Positions 44,713 to 57,019 of a DNA stretch of 64,000 nucleotides are shown here, piece by piece. Position 1 is the stretch's first letter, and every line of letters starts with the position of its first letter. The stretch spans positions 434,001 to 498,000 of the forward strand of contig NRSV01000001.1 of the NCBI GenBank assembly GCA_002286855.1. Reading direction: 5' to 3'. Source of the stretch: Bipolaris cookei (lineage: Eukaryota > Ascomycota > Dothideomycetes > Pleosporales > Pleosporaceae). Position numbers and translations under genes: made by a program. The notes under the pieces are model-generated. The model made no database searches and was not told the origin of the DNA. It saw only the letters and a program-made list of their open reading frames with translations.

Positions 44713-46245
44713 TCTGTTGGATTTTTGGGTTACAAGTCTTGTAGGGGTGAAATAGATTTAGTATCAAAGTTTAGCAAGGTATGATATGCACTTGAGGGTT
44801 GAAAAGAGGAGGAAAGCTGCACGAAACAAGCCGTTATGTAGTATTGGACCTATCTTTCAGCGATAGCAATTGACAGTATCAATCTCCGCTTGACAGCCTC
44901 GATTAGCAACTGCAGCGGGGAACCCTTGACTTGATAAAACCGTTGGAGTAACGACTAGGATCGGATTAGTATATCCCCGATGTGGAGTCGGACGTCCGGT
45001 CTCGCCTCGATCAGGCGGTGAAGATCTTCATTTCACTCCAACAGGGCTGCAAAGGGGACGATTGGCCGAAGAAACGCCTGATATCGTATGAGAACATACG
45101 TGGTGAGTACTTTACAAGACAAGGATGATAACGCAACTGTTGGCCGAAATCCTTCAGGGAGGGATTGTGTCGAATTTCATTGCAAGCAACGAATAGCTGG
45201 GTCGTACCTAAAAATGTTCGTGAATGTAATGGGAGACTGAAAAATGCATATTTTTTACCAAAGGTCCTGTAACGTGCCGTTACAACCTAGTAATCCCTTG
45301 CCAAGGGCATCCCTTGGCAAGGGCAGCTGTCAATCAGTATTAGCACGAGGGCTAGCGCCTGGGTGTCCCGTCTTGCATGCTCAAACACAGCCTTGCGCAT
45401 GCACGTGTCCTGGTGCGAGGATATGCAAGTAGTTGTAACCCTCGAGACGAGTGGGTTTTTGGTGTTTAGGACGAGCGCACAAACTACGCCGCTCGGCGAC
45501 ATGCTCAGAGATTTTGACAGGCAAGCATACACCTGCTATTATAATACTAAGCGCCGGGAAATGTGATAAGATATTTGGCGATGTCTTCGGCCCCATGGTG
45601 CTACGATTCATACGCAAGATGGTCGCGACGTCGAGTTAAGAGGCATACCTTTCATAGATGCTACTAGCTTGAGACGAAGGTGGGAAAAACTCCCATTGGC
45701 CTGGAAATGTTGTTCGCGAAGGGCATGCGAAAAATCTGCCTGTCGTAAGGCTCGTTTCATATGGAATGTCCACAGTGAAGTGGGTCGGGGAATGTGTGCC
45801 GCCGCGTGTAATGCCGGCACTATCGGAACGGTAGTGGCTCAAACTAGCGCGCATCCCGCGCCGGCATCCCCCGTTGGTCATCGTCAAGTCTAAATCCTCA
45901 GCGGCTCAACTCCGGTCCTTAAGATCGGCACAACAGAATGACTGTTGTGACTAGGTCGATACAGCGTTGGCGTACCAGGGCGACGGAACCGAGATGCAAA
46001 CGGGCTGCCCGTTCCAAATGTGGCTCAGCAGAATGCATCAATAGACTCCAACACACGGATATCGTGCGTGATGGCTCAGGCACTGCCCTTGTACACATTC
46101 CCTTGCATCCCTTTCTTTTCTCCACAGACCCCACGACCTGCAGGACCATAAGTCTAGTCCACTCAATCGTCACGGTTCATAACAGTTGGCTGGTCCATCT
46201 GATACTTCTATTCACTTTTGAGGACTGCAGACAGACGTAGTCACC
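44713..46245. other. Divergent promoter region between SDR and rhodopsin-domain genes
   Basis: 1.5 kb with no convincing gene. It contains two neighbouring strong hairpins at 45268-45284 and 45295-45323, annotated separately. Confidence 0.5.
45268..45323. repeat. Two adjacent DNA hairpins
   Basis: First: TGTAACG-TGC-CGTTACA (45268-45284). Second: 13-bp perfect arms CCCTTGCCAAGGG and CCCTTGGCAAGGG with a 3-bp spacer (45295-45323); each arm is itself almost palindromic. They lie in a promoter-type spacer. The function is unknown. Confidence 0.7.
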
Positions 46246-47697
46246 ATGGCACCAACCTCCTATCCCATGGCTCTGGCCGTCTTGGTCCCGCTTCCTTTTG
46301 ATATAATTTCCACTGTTCTACGGTTCTGGATACGGACAAAGAGGAAGGCGTGGGGTCCCGATGATTGGGCCATGTTGATCAACATTGTAAGAGCTTTGGA
46401 TCCACAATCCTGTGTACAACTTGACTGACATTGATACAGCCCTTTTGGAGTGTAAGCACAATTGCTACCCTTGGAATGGCATGGAGCGGTGTTGGGCAAT
46501 ATGATGCTACACTTACAGAGTCTCAATACATGAACTCCCTACGAGTATGCTTCTCCCTCCTATTCGCTCAGTCAGCGATATAGTAACCAGCGAGCAGTGG
46601 TTCTACGTCTTCCAAGAACCATGGTGTTTTACCCTCGTCACGATCAAGTGCAGTATCGGATTCGCTCTGGTTCGAATTGCAAGTGGCAAAAAATGGATTG
46701 AATATGTCATTTACATTAGCATGCTTTCTTGCTTCATCGTCATGGGTGGAACAGGCATGTACTTGTTCTTCCAATGCATGCCAGTACAGTGAGTAGTTCT
46801 GAATCACTTAAAGGAAAACAATAAGCACTAACAAACAATCTAGGAAGAACTGGGACCCAAAAATCGAAGGCTACTGCCGCGAGCGCAGCACGCAAACCAT
46901 CCTCTCCTACGCCGTAGCTGTAGTATCCATCTCCACAGACTGGATCTTCGCTACGCTCCCCATATTCCTCCTCTGGGACGTTCAACTCGACTGGCGCGTA
47001 AAGGGCGGCGTAATGGCCATGCTCGGGTTAGGAATCTTGTAAGTCCATCCCATCACTGACCATCCACCCCCTCAAAACTAACACTTTACCCAGCGCCTCC
47101 ATAGCCCCCATCGTCCGCCTAAAATACCTCATCGGCCTCAACGACGCCTCCCGCCTCCTCCAAAACCTCAGCGCAATCCTCGCCTGGGCCACCGCTGAAA
47201 TGAACGTCGGCATGTTCGTTGCCAACCTACCCGCCTGCCACCCCCTTCTCAAACACGCCATCGCGCGCTTCTCCACCTGGTCGGGTAGCAACTCGCGCTC
47301 CTACTCCTCCGGCATCTTCGGCTCCAAAAAACCGCACGCCGGCGGCCCCTCCGCCAGCAACGCTATCGACCCCAAAAATAAATGGCTCGAACTCGACGAC
47401 CAGCAACAGCAACAGCGGCCCGAGTCTTCGCGCACGCGCAATTACTTGAGTAATAAGAGTAAGGGGACGGGGGTGGAGACGAAGATATATGGGGATTTGG
47501 AGGATTATGGGAGTGAGGAGAGCTTGGATGCGCGGGATGATGGGAGTCAGAAGAGAATTGTGAAGAAGGCAAGTTTGGATGGATTGCAGGTTAGTGTACA
47601 GAAAGACTTTCGGGTGGAGATTAGTGAGAGGTTTGATGGGGGGAGGGGGAGGGGCAGAAAAGAGGAGGTGGATAGGATACAGGCGGATAGGGTGTAG
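46246..47697 (+). CDS. Seven-helix membrane protein with fungal rhodopsin (Pth11-like) domain
   Basis: Exons 46246..46386, 46440..46544, 46598..46788, 46844..47038 and 47094..47697; 411 aa. All four introns are 53-55 bp with GTAAGA, GTATGC, GTGAGT and GTAAGT donors. The second acceptor (GAGCAG) was chosen because it gives SLRWFYVFQEPWCFTLVTIK. Membrane segments alternate with short loops: VLVPLPFDIISTVLRFWI, VSTIATLGMAWSGV, IGFALVRIA, YVIYISMLSCFIVMGGTGMY, ILSYAVAVVSISTDWIFATL, GVMAMLGLGIFASIAPIVRL and LSAILAWATAEMNVGMFVAN. Conserved marks: DDW after helix 1, a Cys in the loop FQCMPVQKNWDP paired with GYC, and TAEMNVGMFVANLPACHPLL. A ~150-residue hydrophilic cytoplasmic tail follows. Family knowledge: PTH11-like receptors or integral membrane proteins of unknown ligand. 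Confidence 0.88.
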
Positions 47698-47874
47698 AAG
47701 GGTCGGCTGGATCGATCGTGGGGAAGGGAGGGGGTAATGGATGAGATGAGATAAAAGTAGAAATATGTATGAAATTAGATATGCACAGATATGTACTAGT
47801 GGTACTGAAAGTTGTGTACTTTTCCAGCGGACGGTGATGGGAGTATTTAAAGGCGAAGCAGGTTATAAGGACTG

Positions 47875-49759
47875 CTATCTTGGTGCCCGCCCGTTGTAGT
47901 CCACACCAGGTACAGCGGTGTAATTCCCAAAACAATCGTACTCAAAATCAATCTCTGCACTCCTCTTCTTTAAAACCTCAACCACATTATCAAATGCACA
48001 GAGCCCATCCGCGTCATCAGGACACCCAGGATGTGACTCGTGAATCGGGACAACAGCATCATTCCTATATTTACACATTGATTAGCAAAACCCCCCATTT
48101 GGCCAAACAACAACCCCTTAGCGAAAGGCGAAAAGAGGGGGATGTAAAAAGAAAAAAGAGAGGGAACATACACAATAAACCTAACCTGCCTACTCGGCAC
48201 CCTATCCCTACACTCAAGCACCTGTGTCGTAAAATGCGTCGCAAATGGCACCACCTTACTCGCCACAAAAGTATTCTTACCCTCATTGCCCCGCGCACTC
48301 AACGGCTTCCCCTTAAACAGCGCTGTGAGATTAAACGCAACAAGCGCATCCAGTACCACAACCTCATGCGTCGCATCCGCGTAAATACTCTGATCAAGCG
48401 GGAAATACGTTGAGGTATTATCAAATGTCTCGTTTAACGCAGAGTTTGGTGCAGGGAAAGTGTGAGTAAAGCGCGCGAGGTACTCGTCGAGATAACCCTT
48501 TCCTTGCGCGGCTGACACGGGGGAGCCGGGCCCGTTGTTGTAGTAGAAGGAGAGGTCGAAGTAGTATTCGTAGTTTAGAAAGTCCTGTTCGCTAAACAGG
48601 GCGCAGAAGGGGGAGAAGCCCAGGGCGTGGGTTTCGTAGGAGCAGAGTTGGAACATGGAGATTGCGTCAGATGGAGTTAGGGTTATGCCGTTGACTTGGG
48701 ATTGGAGGCGCGCGAGCGTGGCGTTGAAGGCGTTGGTGGCGAATTGAGAGGCGACAGTGCTGCCGATGCTGCCTCGAGTGGCGATGTTGGAGTTGTTGCA
48801 GATTTCGTAGGGGGCCCCTGAGTTGTTGACGCCGCGTGTTTCGACGAGGATTTCGATGTTGACTTGATTTAGGTATTCGGGTACGCCGAAGAAACCGGCG
48901 GCGAAATTTTCTGCTGTATGTACCATGCGGTCTTGACTTTGGGTTCTAAACACTGGTATCTTTCCGGATTGGGTGAAGTTGTTGAGGAGATGGCCGTAGA
49001 GCTGGCGATACTCGACTCCTAGCATGAAGTTTTGGCTGCGACCGAATGGTGTAAGTAGTTCAGCGCCCAGCTTGTACCTCCAGTTGCTTAAGAATGCGAG
49101 TTCTCCAGAGAACGAGAGTCCGGTTTTGGTGGCATTGGCGAGTTTCGAAGCGAATTTTGCTGGCGCGGCGTCACTGGTGGGATACCTGGCTCCGTGGCGG
49201 TACAACAAATGCATTTGCGTAACATCACATCCTTCTGGAATTAGAGGACTGGCATCTGCTAAACCGTAATCGGCGCTACGAACAGAGTACCACGGGCTGA
49301 GATTACCCCAATACTTTGAAATGTCGAAGTCAGCAGACTGAGACGCGCTTCTATGCGGCTGGGGCTTGATCAGCGGCCAGGAAAACGCAGCCTGATCATT
49401 ATAGGGATAGAACGGTGCAGTCTCAATGGCATTAGGCTCGGCTCCAGTCGGTGTTGCTAGATATCATTTTAACTTTTGGTCATCTTACCATGTCATCAAA
49501 ATATACTCACGTCCAGGAAATCCAACCACCGACTCCGGAGGAAAAAGCGAAGGATCAGCCTGAGCTACAAACACGCACCATTAGCATTTCCCCTCCCAAG
49601 CAGAATAAGAAAGAACTTACTCCCAGAAGGCGGATACACATCCATCGTACTCCTCCCCACATCCTCTGCAGCCGAGACTGTCGTCGTCGAAGGCGGCGCC
49701 GCACCCACACCCGCAACAACCAGCGCAATAACTCCAACCCGTCGAATCCGCATCTTCAT
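47875..49759 (-). CDS. Secreted histidine acid phosphatase (phytase/PhoA-like)
   Basis: Complement of 49621..49759, 49511..49564, 48172..49456 and 47875..48064; 555 aa. The introns are 49565-49620, 49457-49510 and 48065-48171 (GTATGT to ATATAG). The last joins FIV to NDAVVPIHESHPGC, matching the family. Residues 1-20 are a signal peptide (MKMRIRRVGVIALVVAGVGA). The catalytic motif RHGARYP lies at about 151-157; the second catalytic pair appears as His-Glu in YADATHEVVVLDAL near 428, in place of the more usual His-Asp. Many N-glycosylation sites (NNFT, NNSN, NETF, NTST, NLTA) and cysteines fit an extracellular enzyme. Reaction: hydrolysis of phosphomonoesters at acid pH, with phytate or other organic phosphates as possible substrates. 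The 1.2-kb upstream spacer should hold the promoter. Confidence 0.9.
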
Positions 49760-50932
49760 CCTGTGTGTTTTTCAGCATGAGACTCGATCCTCTCTTATTT
49801 CTTCTTAAGTAAAGTCTCGACCAAAAAATAGGAAAGACAAAAGATGCAAGCCAAACAAACACAAGCGCACCAAGCTTTCCCGCCTAGTCGCTTCTCTCTC
49901 ACCTTCTTAATTTAAAAAAAGCTTGATTACTCACCCTCCCCCCCCCAATCTCGAGACACCTTTTTATACCCCGACTTTCTTACTTTCCCAACACGGCATT
50001 ATTATTTTTAATAGTATGTAGACATTCCGCCTCGCCCTTATCCACGGCCAATCAGCGGCGCGGATGTAACCACATGGTTGCCGGATAAGCGTGGAAGCAG
50101 GGATGGAGCCGCGGGAAGGATGTGCGCTGACGTCTGCGAAGGCGTTGGGGTAAGCGACAGGTACGGTTGGAGAAGGGGGAAGAACTGATGCGGGAACGGT
50201 AAGTTCGGATTGGGTGGTGTAAGACGTGTATTTTTTTTGCTCCGAAACTAGTGGGTTAATTCCGCTATTCGATATGTTGTAGTTCCTCGGATTTGAAGTT
50301 GTGATGTGGAATGAGGTTGTAGATAACACTTCATTTTTTTTCTATTTTTGCTATAGCTATAATACAAGGGATGATTGTACAGGGCAAGATATAGGGAAGT
50401 GGAGTAAGTGGAAAGTACTACCCGAGGGCGGGGCAGAACCCACCATATCGATCTGAGCTAAAAGCACTGGTTTACCCCAGCTACTGCAGATCGAAATGAG
50501 TCATAAACAGGACAAAGAAAACCATAATTACAGGAATCGGCATTTTAATTAGAAAAGAGCTAAAAATCTGTTTTATACAATAAAAGAAACAGCTGAAATC
50601 ATGACCTTGCCCCAATTCGAATGCCTCATTCGTGAACCAGAAAATCCCCGAAAACACCTATACCAATGCCTTTACTAAAGCAGTCCAACGGTTCGTCCTC
50701 GTTAAATCTCATAACCCAGAGTCATGAGCCGCTTTCATCAGTCGTTAACGAGTTCCCATCGTACTACGCCAAAAGGAACAGAAGATTGCGCCGCTTTTTT
50801 CGCAATTTGATGTCGTATGGAAATGATACCAGGGGAACATGGAAGAAAAAAAATAGATCCGACAAAACAGAGTTGTTCCGTGCAGTCATCTACAAAGTCT
50901 AGCGTCTACTTGTGACGCGTAGAAGAAAACGT
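49760..50932. other. Phosphatase promoter and kinase 3' flank
   Basis: 1.17 kb between two minus-strand genes. AT-rich near 49910-50000 and 50330-50600, with a C10 run at 49939-49948. A 78-codon frame at 50666-50902 (+) is not supported. Confidence 0.5.
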
Positions 50933-53289
50933 CTAAGCAACGGGCCAACGGGCACGCAAGCCCTGGGTCCATTGGCCATAGAGAATGTCAGCAAGCAGCG
51001 CTTGTTGCTCCATACCAGGCTCGATGTAGCCTGGTAGCTTCTTTTCATCAAAGGCCCCAAGAGCCTCAGCACCGAAGCCCTTTTCGCCAACGACAAGTGC
51101 GCTCTGGGGACGTTTGTGGGATTTGAGTTGTGGAGACTTCTTTGCGAGTTTCAGTGCTTTAGTCGGAGAGCCGCCGCTCATGGGCGTTGCCGGAGTAGAG
51201 GGAGCGCGTTCATAGTCTTCCGAACTTTTACTGGCTGTTGTGGAGATGGATGTATTCGAAGTGCTGGGGCGGATTCGACTGGTTCCTGATCCGTGCACAG
51301 TAGTACCTCCTAGACTGATTTCGCTGGTCTTCGTGTTGTGCCTGTATGGTGATTGTGATGACGAGACTTGAATACCGAGCGCTGAGGCGAGCTTCGTATC
51401 ATTCTTCAGACGATCGACAATGTTCTTGAGAAGCATGAACTCTCCATGTGGGTCGACTTCATCGAGATGCTGCCACGCCTGAGCGACGCGACCAATCGCA
51501 TCCCGCTGACGAGGTGATGCAGTGTCTGCGTGTGCTTCCTGGAATACCGAATCCAAGACTTTGCTGTAGGCCCGTCGACCGTACAGTGCATCCTTGGTGA
51601 TAGGCATATGCGCATTGTCGGGACTGGGTGGCTCGTTCTCATTGTTGAAATCGAGCGGATGGTTAGAGTTTGGTGGAGATGGCCGGAAAGTGCGGGCTTC
51701 GGGATTTGGATGAAATGACTGGTTGCCCTGGCCGGCTTGTTCGTTTGTGTTATTTGAACGTGCTGGAGCACGACGCTCATCGGACGAAACGCGTTTAAAG
51801 TGCCGCACAGTCGACGGGGAGTTACCAAATGTAAGGTCTACGCCCAATGGCTGCTTACTGGCGGTGCTGGCATTGGTAACGTTGCTGAGATTGCTAGGCT
51901 GACCAATGTTGCTAACTCGGCGGGCAGTTGGTGTGTTACCAGAAGGAACTCGTAACGCCGTGACTTGAGACTGTTGTCGAGGGGGTGTTCGACGACGTGT
52001 TGACGCTGGTGACTCTGTGACGTCACCCAATGGTGCTGCGTTGAGGTCCATGCGCTGCATCCCACTCTGTGCCTCATCCACAGCGGTGGGTATCCGAGTG
52101 GACTTCCGTTGCTTCATGGTTTGTCGTGCCGCCACCGTTCCGCGCTTGACTGTGTCAAAGTCCCATGCATCGTCATCTTCGACCTTGGCGGAGAAATCAA
52201 CCCTGTAAAGCTGTTAGAATCTTCCCAGGAGAATTTGAGTATATACTAACATTGTCTCTTCATAGTACTTGCGCTGAGACGCCGCCTGCTGCTCCCTCTG
52301 AGCGTCCCACATCTGCTTGCGCTCAACCAACTCGCGGAGGGCTTCAACCTTGCCCGCTCGCTGAATGAAGCGATGCTTCAACAGTTCCTTGGCTGATGCA
52401 CGTCGATCAGGATCCTTGACAAGGCATTGAGCTACAAAGTCTTTGAAATCCTTGCTCCAGTGGTCGCCCTCTAGCCTAGGTGCCGGATTTTTGGGAATCG
52501 TGAAGAGCACCTTCATGGGGTGGGATCCTGCGTGCGGAGGTGCACCTTCTGCCAACTCCATGGCGGTAATACCCAAGGACCAGATATCGGCTCTAAAGTC
52601 ATAGCCAGCCTCCTGAATCACTTCCGGAGCCATCCAAAACGGGGTGCCGACAAAGGTCATGCGTTGAGATTTCATGTTGGTGAGTTGGGCGGCAACACCA
52701 AAGTCGGCCAGCTTGACCTTGCCTTGGTCGGTGAGGAGGACATTGGCGGCTTTGATGTCCCGGTGGATCTTGCCAGACGAGTGGAGGTAGTCGAGTCCGA
52801 GGAGAAGTTCTCGACATGTAATGGCAATGTGTGCTTCGCTGAAAGTTCCGGGTGCCAACTACTCAAATCAGTCAAGAAATCGATGGAGGGTATGTAATTG
52901 GGTATACCAAGTCGGCAGCCGACCCTCCGCCCAGGTACTCCATGACGATCCATAACTTGACGCCCTTGACGAAGCTGGTCTTGTACTCGGTGACGTAGGG
53001 GCTGTGACAAGTGCTCAGGAGCGATATCTCTGCCTGGATATCGGCTAACTCTTCGGTGCTGTCCTCAAGGTCGATCTATGGGGGATGAGTATGGGGGATC
53101 GCCCGGGGTAGATGTGGATGCATACGTGTTTGATGGCTACAGTCTCGCCGGTGGTCTTGTCGATTGCCTTGAAGACTTTGCCAAAGCTCCCGCCTATAGC
53201 ATGGTCAGCGATTATGGGTAGTGCAGGGGACAATACGCACTGCCCAGCTCCTCCATGACCTGGTAGCCCTCGGCCATGGTAGGCGACAT
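50933..53289 (-). CDS. sid1: GCK-family Ser/Thr protein kinase, Sid1/MST-1/SepM-like
   Basis: Complement of 53241..53289, 53126..53193, 52908..53075, 52251..52858 and 50933..52202; 720 aa. Introns 53194-53240, 53076-53125, 52859-52907 and 52203-52250 all fit phase. The donor at 52250 is GTTAGT, chosen because it gives YYEETMVDFSAKVEDDDAWD. The kinase domain is complete: glycine loop LGSGSFGKVFKA, VAIKH (ATP Lys), DLEDSTEELADIQAEISLLS (GCK signature), HRDIKAAN at 127, DFGVAAQLTNMKSQRMTFVG, GTPFWMAPEV and the HR ending RASAKELLKHRFI. IDLED and IQAEI, and the sequence after the kinase domain (ALRELVERKQMWD), are characteristic of Sid1/MST-1 and distinguish it from Nak1/Pod6. The C-terminal ~380 aa is disordered, Ser/Pro-rich. 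Family role: septation initiation network, acting with Cdc14/Sid2-type partners at the spindle pole body and in septum formation. Confidence 0.88.
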
Positions 53290-54953
53290 TGTGGGTGGTC
53301 GTGAGCTGCGAGGTAAAGTAGCGGTAAGACAAGTCGCGAGACGAGGGCAGGGCGTGCACGGCGAGCGGATCCAGGAGGAAATGGCAGATAGTAATAGGAT
53401 GCGGGATGGGATGATACTACATGTCCGCGGCGACGGTTGGTGGTGGTGTATATCCACCGGAGCGCAGGGTCCTCAGCCCTGCCATCGCCGAGGCAACGAG
53501 CTCGCCTACATCAACAAACGCACAACCCCCCACCATGACGTTGGTCTGGTATTGCGACGAACACGGAGCCGCAGGGCATCCAAGCTGAAGCCGCCACAAA
53601 ATCAAATTGAATGACGGCGTTGCAATGCGATTCAATTAGCAGAGCCAATGTCGGAACGTGTCTTCGCGCCAGTCTAGCAGACGAAGAGTAGCAGCGGGTT
53701 CCTGGCCAGCAAGACGGCGGGTAGGCCATCTCGATGGCTTACTATCCGCCCTGCATAAGCTCCACAGCCAGCGGGTAGTGGCAGCGGAGGTGGTGGCATC
53801 GACGTTGAGCCCCATAGCGGGCTTCTGGTTGCCTTGGGCGGGCCGCCTTGGGAGTGTCGAGGCGGGATGCTTTTTTTGGTTGGTGTGGAGGAGAGAGCAT
53901 GGCGACGCGGTTGCCAGGACAAAAAGGCGCCATCACAGGGCAGCGCGAGCGGCAGCGCATCAACCACGGCATCTCATCACATGGGATGGCGGTCCAGAGC
54001 ACATTCGGCAGACTGCGTGTTTCAGGCCAAGGCGGCTGGCAACCATGGTTGTGCTGGTCTCACGAGGCGCGAATAGCCTCACCAGACAGGCATCATGTGT
54101 ATGAATGCTTGGTCCACACATACGCTCGTGACATGCCGTTCTCACCGCAACAACACAACGGACGGGATACGGACTGAGAGGCACACAGGCACATACACAG
54201 TAGCGTTGCTGTTGCTGCATCCAGGGGCTTCTTTTTTGCTCGATGGTCGAATTACGTGGCCTGGCCCCTCATCTCCGAAGATGCCAATCCAATCCAATCC
54301 GTCCATAGGTGCGTACACGGTATTATCAGACACGGGGGATGTGCATGCCAGGCACGGCGCATGCAAACAGGTGCTTTTTCGACGTGTCGTGCACAAGACA
54401 CTGCCACGACACAGTATCACGGCCGTGGCTACTCTCCTACTCTGCTGCCGACTACAAAAGATGCACAGTCTCCAGCGTCCGGCTAGCCGTTGAGCCACCA
54501 TGCAATTCCCTACACACATGGACAAGGGCACGCAACCAGGCAAACCCCAGGAACCTCAGTGCCAGGAAATGGTTCCCAATCCGGCTTGTTTGTGGCCTGA
54601 GCTCATGAGCGCATGAGAGACGCGGGTTCAAAGACTACGGCTCCGGCTGCAGCGCAAAGGAGATGAATGCTCGCTGTCTGCTCTTGACGTCCCTCACGCC
54701 CGCCGCAAATGCCCTCCTCAATGTCTCCAGCATGGGTTCTCGCTCCACAGCCGGTCCAGCGCTCCTGAGATCGTGGTTCTCGTGGTTCAGAGGCTCGCTG
54801 CTTCTCCGATTGGTCGGCCCGCCCACAGCCCTTCTGGCCCTCTACCTCGAAGTCTACGGCAGCTCCCCAGCCGCCGCCTCGCTTATTCTTCACCGACTCG
54901 CTCGCCGCTTTCATCTCCCAACCCTCTTCTGTGCACTCGCAACCACGCAACGT
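53290..54953. other. Divergent promoter region, kinase and DUF4048-like gene
   Basis: 1.66 kb with GC-rich segments and open but improbable frames on both strands. The last ~300 bp (54663-54953) are in frame with the downstream gene, and could be its N terminus if the ATG at 54663 is used. No RNA gene or repeat is seen. Confidence 0.45.
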
Positions 54954-56555
54954 ATGCCGAATCCTCTGTCAGATCGTGGTCCACCACCTGCCATGAATCG
55001 AGCACAGACACAAACCCTGCACCACAAAGGGGCAGACCCGTCATCCCACGCCGAAATATCATCTGCCCACGCTGCCTCCATGCCCGCCTCTCCCTCCCAA
55101 CCTCCTGCAAAAGCCATGTCGGCGCACTCCCGCTCAAAGACGGTGGACATTGTCAGCCAGGGCAAGCGCCTCTCGCTGCAGTTCCCCATTCAACCCACTG
55201 CATCCGCAGCCACTCCCGTCTCTGCCACACGCACGCGCCCCCAGTCATGGATGAACGGCACCTCACCCGCCCCCTCGCTAGAGCCCCAGGAGACGCCTCA
55301 CGAGACCAACATTCTCGCGGTCCTCGCCGCCCAGGAGCGCTATGTGCTGGAGCTCAAGGAGGAACTGAGCAAGGCAGAAGCCGACTTGAACATGCTCAAG
55401 TCGCATTGGGCCCGCCATGAAGCTAATAAGCGCCACAACCAGGTGCGCAGAGTGGCTCCACTGCAACCTCTGGATACATCGCTTGCGAACTCCCCGCCTA
55501 CCCTGTTCGATGACGATGCCTCGGGTCTGTCAATGCAAAAGGAAATGGAGCGCAGGAAGAACCTCCTCAGTCACTCCAAGCCCGCACAACGCAAGGTCTT
55601 CAGCGGCTCGCGCCATTTGCGTACTCTATCGCTCCTCTCCCCAGACCGCGTCGACTCGCCTTCCTTCCTCCACACTGCCGATCTTTTGGACAACCAATCT
55701 CCCAACATGCGACCTCTGCATTCCGCGCGGACATCTACTTCGTCAGAAATCACGCGCCCACTAGTCTCCCCCGCCGAGCATGACCGCTATGAAATGGGTG
55801 GTATGCCAACCATCCAGCGCGAGCAGCTCATCCGTGCTGGCACACAAATGGCCACCGACTTCAAGAAGGGACTGTTTACTTTTATCGAAGACATCCGTCA
55901 GGCTACCGTTGGCGATGAGGCAGTTCACACCACCGACTATGCTTCCGGTTCCGCTAGCGCCAAGGGCTCCAAGACTAACCGCAAATCATCTGAAACTCGC
56001 CCCCCACTTAGTCGCTCTGCTAGCTCCAAGAAGTCGACGCAACACACTGGCTCCTTTGGCGATGACTTTTGGAAAGAAATGGGCCTTAGTGATCCCAAGG
56101 CTACTGCCACGAACAAAAAAACGCAGGCAGTCAAGAACACAAACACTCCACAAAAGCAAATACGCAAGGTGGCTTCAGAGGAAGACTGGGACAATTGGGA
56201 CACCCCCAATGACTCGCTCCTAGTAGACGTGACAGATCCCAAAGACAGTTCGGACGACTCTGACGCCCACACGTCATCCGTCTCCGGCCTAGACAGCTCC
56301 AACACCAGCAGCAGTGCCAGATATCATGCCAAGCGCCACGATTCCAAAGCCTCGTCGCTCACCTCGATCAACCAAGACGACTTTGTGCCCCGCGAACAAA
56401 AGCGCTCGTCCATCACCTGGCCCGACATGACAAAAGTCTCGCCCAGCAACCTGAAGCGTACGGCTTCGCATCTGATGAAGGAGTGGGAGAAGCAGCTGAC
56501 GCCTCCCCCAGAGTCGAGGGACCAAGACTACGCCCATGGCGACTACATGAATTAA
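54954..56555 (+). CDS. DUF4048-like conserved fungal protein
   Basis: Intronless as read. The frame is open from 54663, but residues before ATG 54954 (MPNPLSDRGPPPAMNRAQTQ) look like translated UTR, so I choose 54954 (533 aa); ATG 54663 (630 aa) remains possible. Features: KRLSLQFPI block near the N terminus, and a coiled coil (VLAAQERYVLELKEELSKAE, continuing to HEANKR) that is the best-conserved part. Then come a long Ser/Thr-rich region, a segment QREQLIRAGTQMATDFKKGL with TFIEDIRQATVGDE, acidic Trp motifs EEDWDNWDTPNDS, and a C-terminal helix LKRTASHLMKEWEKQLTPPP. No enzyme motif, signal peptide or membrane helix. From memory this layout is that of fungal DUF4048 proteins; the function is unknown. 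Confidence 0.65.
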   Translation: MPNPLSDRGPPPAMNRAQTQTLHHKGADPSSHAEISSAHAASMPASPSQPPAKAMSAHSRSKTVDIVSQGKRLSLQFPIQPTASAATPVSATRTRPQSWMNGTSPAPSLEPQETPHETNILAVLAAQERYVLELKEELSKAEADLNMLKSHWARHEANKRHNQVRRVAPLQPLDTSLANSPPTLFDDDASGLSMQKEMERRKNLLSHSKPAQRKVFSGSRHLRTLSLLSPDRVDSPSFLHTADLLDNQSPNMRPLHSARTSTSSEITRPLVSPAEHDRYEMGGMPTIQREQLIRAGTQMATDFKKGLFTFIEDIRQATVGDEAVHTTDYASGSASAKGSKTNRKSSETRPPLSRSASSKKSTQHTGSFGDDFWKEMGLSDPKATATNKKTQAVKNTNTPQKQIRKVASEEDWDNWDTPNDSLLVDVTDPKDSSDDSDAHTSSVSGLDSSNTSSSARYHAKRHDSKASSLTSINQDDFVPREQKRSSITWPDMTKVSPSNLKRTASHLMKEWEKQLTPPPESRDQDYAHGDYMN

Positions 56556-57019
56556 CGAAGGGTTTTATAGCGTTCTCACTAGTGATATCCAGCATTATGA
56601 AGCCACGCCGCCGTACGTCAATGTATTATTTCATATTGACCACATGTAGGAGGCGGTTTTTGCAAGCAGCGTTTGAAAAGCATGGCGTTGGCGCAATTGT
56701 AAATAAAGCGTTGAGACCTAGCTTCGGGCAGACATGTATCGTCGATAGAAGCATAATGAATAAACCTGAGCAAATTGACAATGGTTTTTTTCCCCTTTAC
56801 TTGTTTCATACGAGTAGTTATGTGCACCCGTCCACCGCCTTTCTGGAAGAGTTGGGCTGTTGGGAGGATTGCCAAGCCTCGCATCCCGGCGTTTTCCGTC
56901 CTCCGCTTTGAACTCCGCAAAACGTTCCTGTGTAGTGGCGGCGCATCGCAACAAGCAACAGCCACCTTATCCTTTTCCTCCACACCTTCTTGATCCTCCT
57001 GTTTTTTTGAGTGAGAGCC
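56556..57019. other. 3' flank of the DUF4048-like gene and TIM22 promoter
   Basis: 464 bp between two plus-strand genes. Pyrimidine-rich sequence at about 56965-57005 precedes the TIM22 start. Confidence 0.5.

Noticed and set aside
50666..50902. 78-codon plus-strand frame behind the kinase gene
   Set aside because: Lies in the 3' UTR region of the kinase, with no conservation cues or promoter-like sequence.
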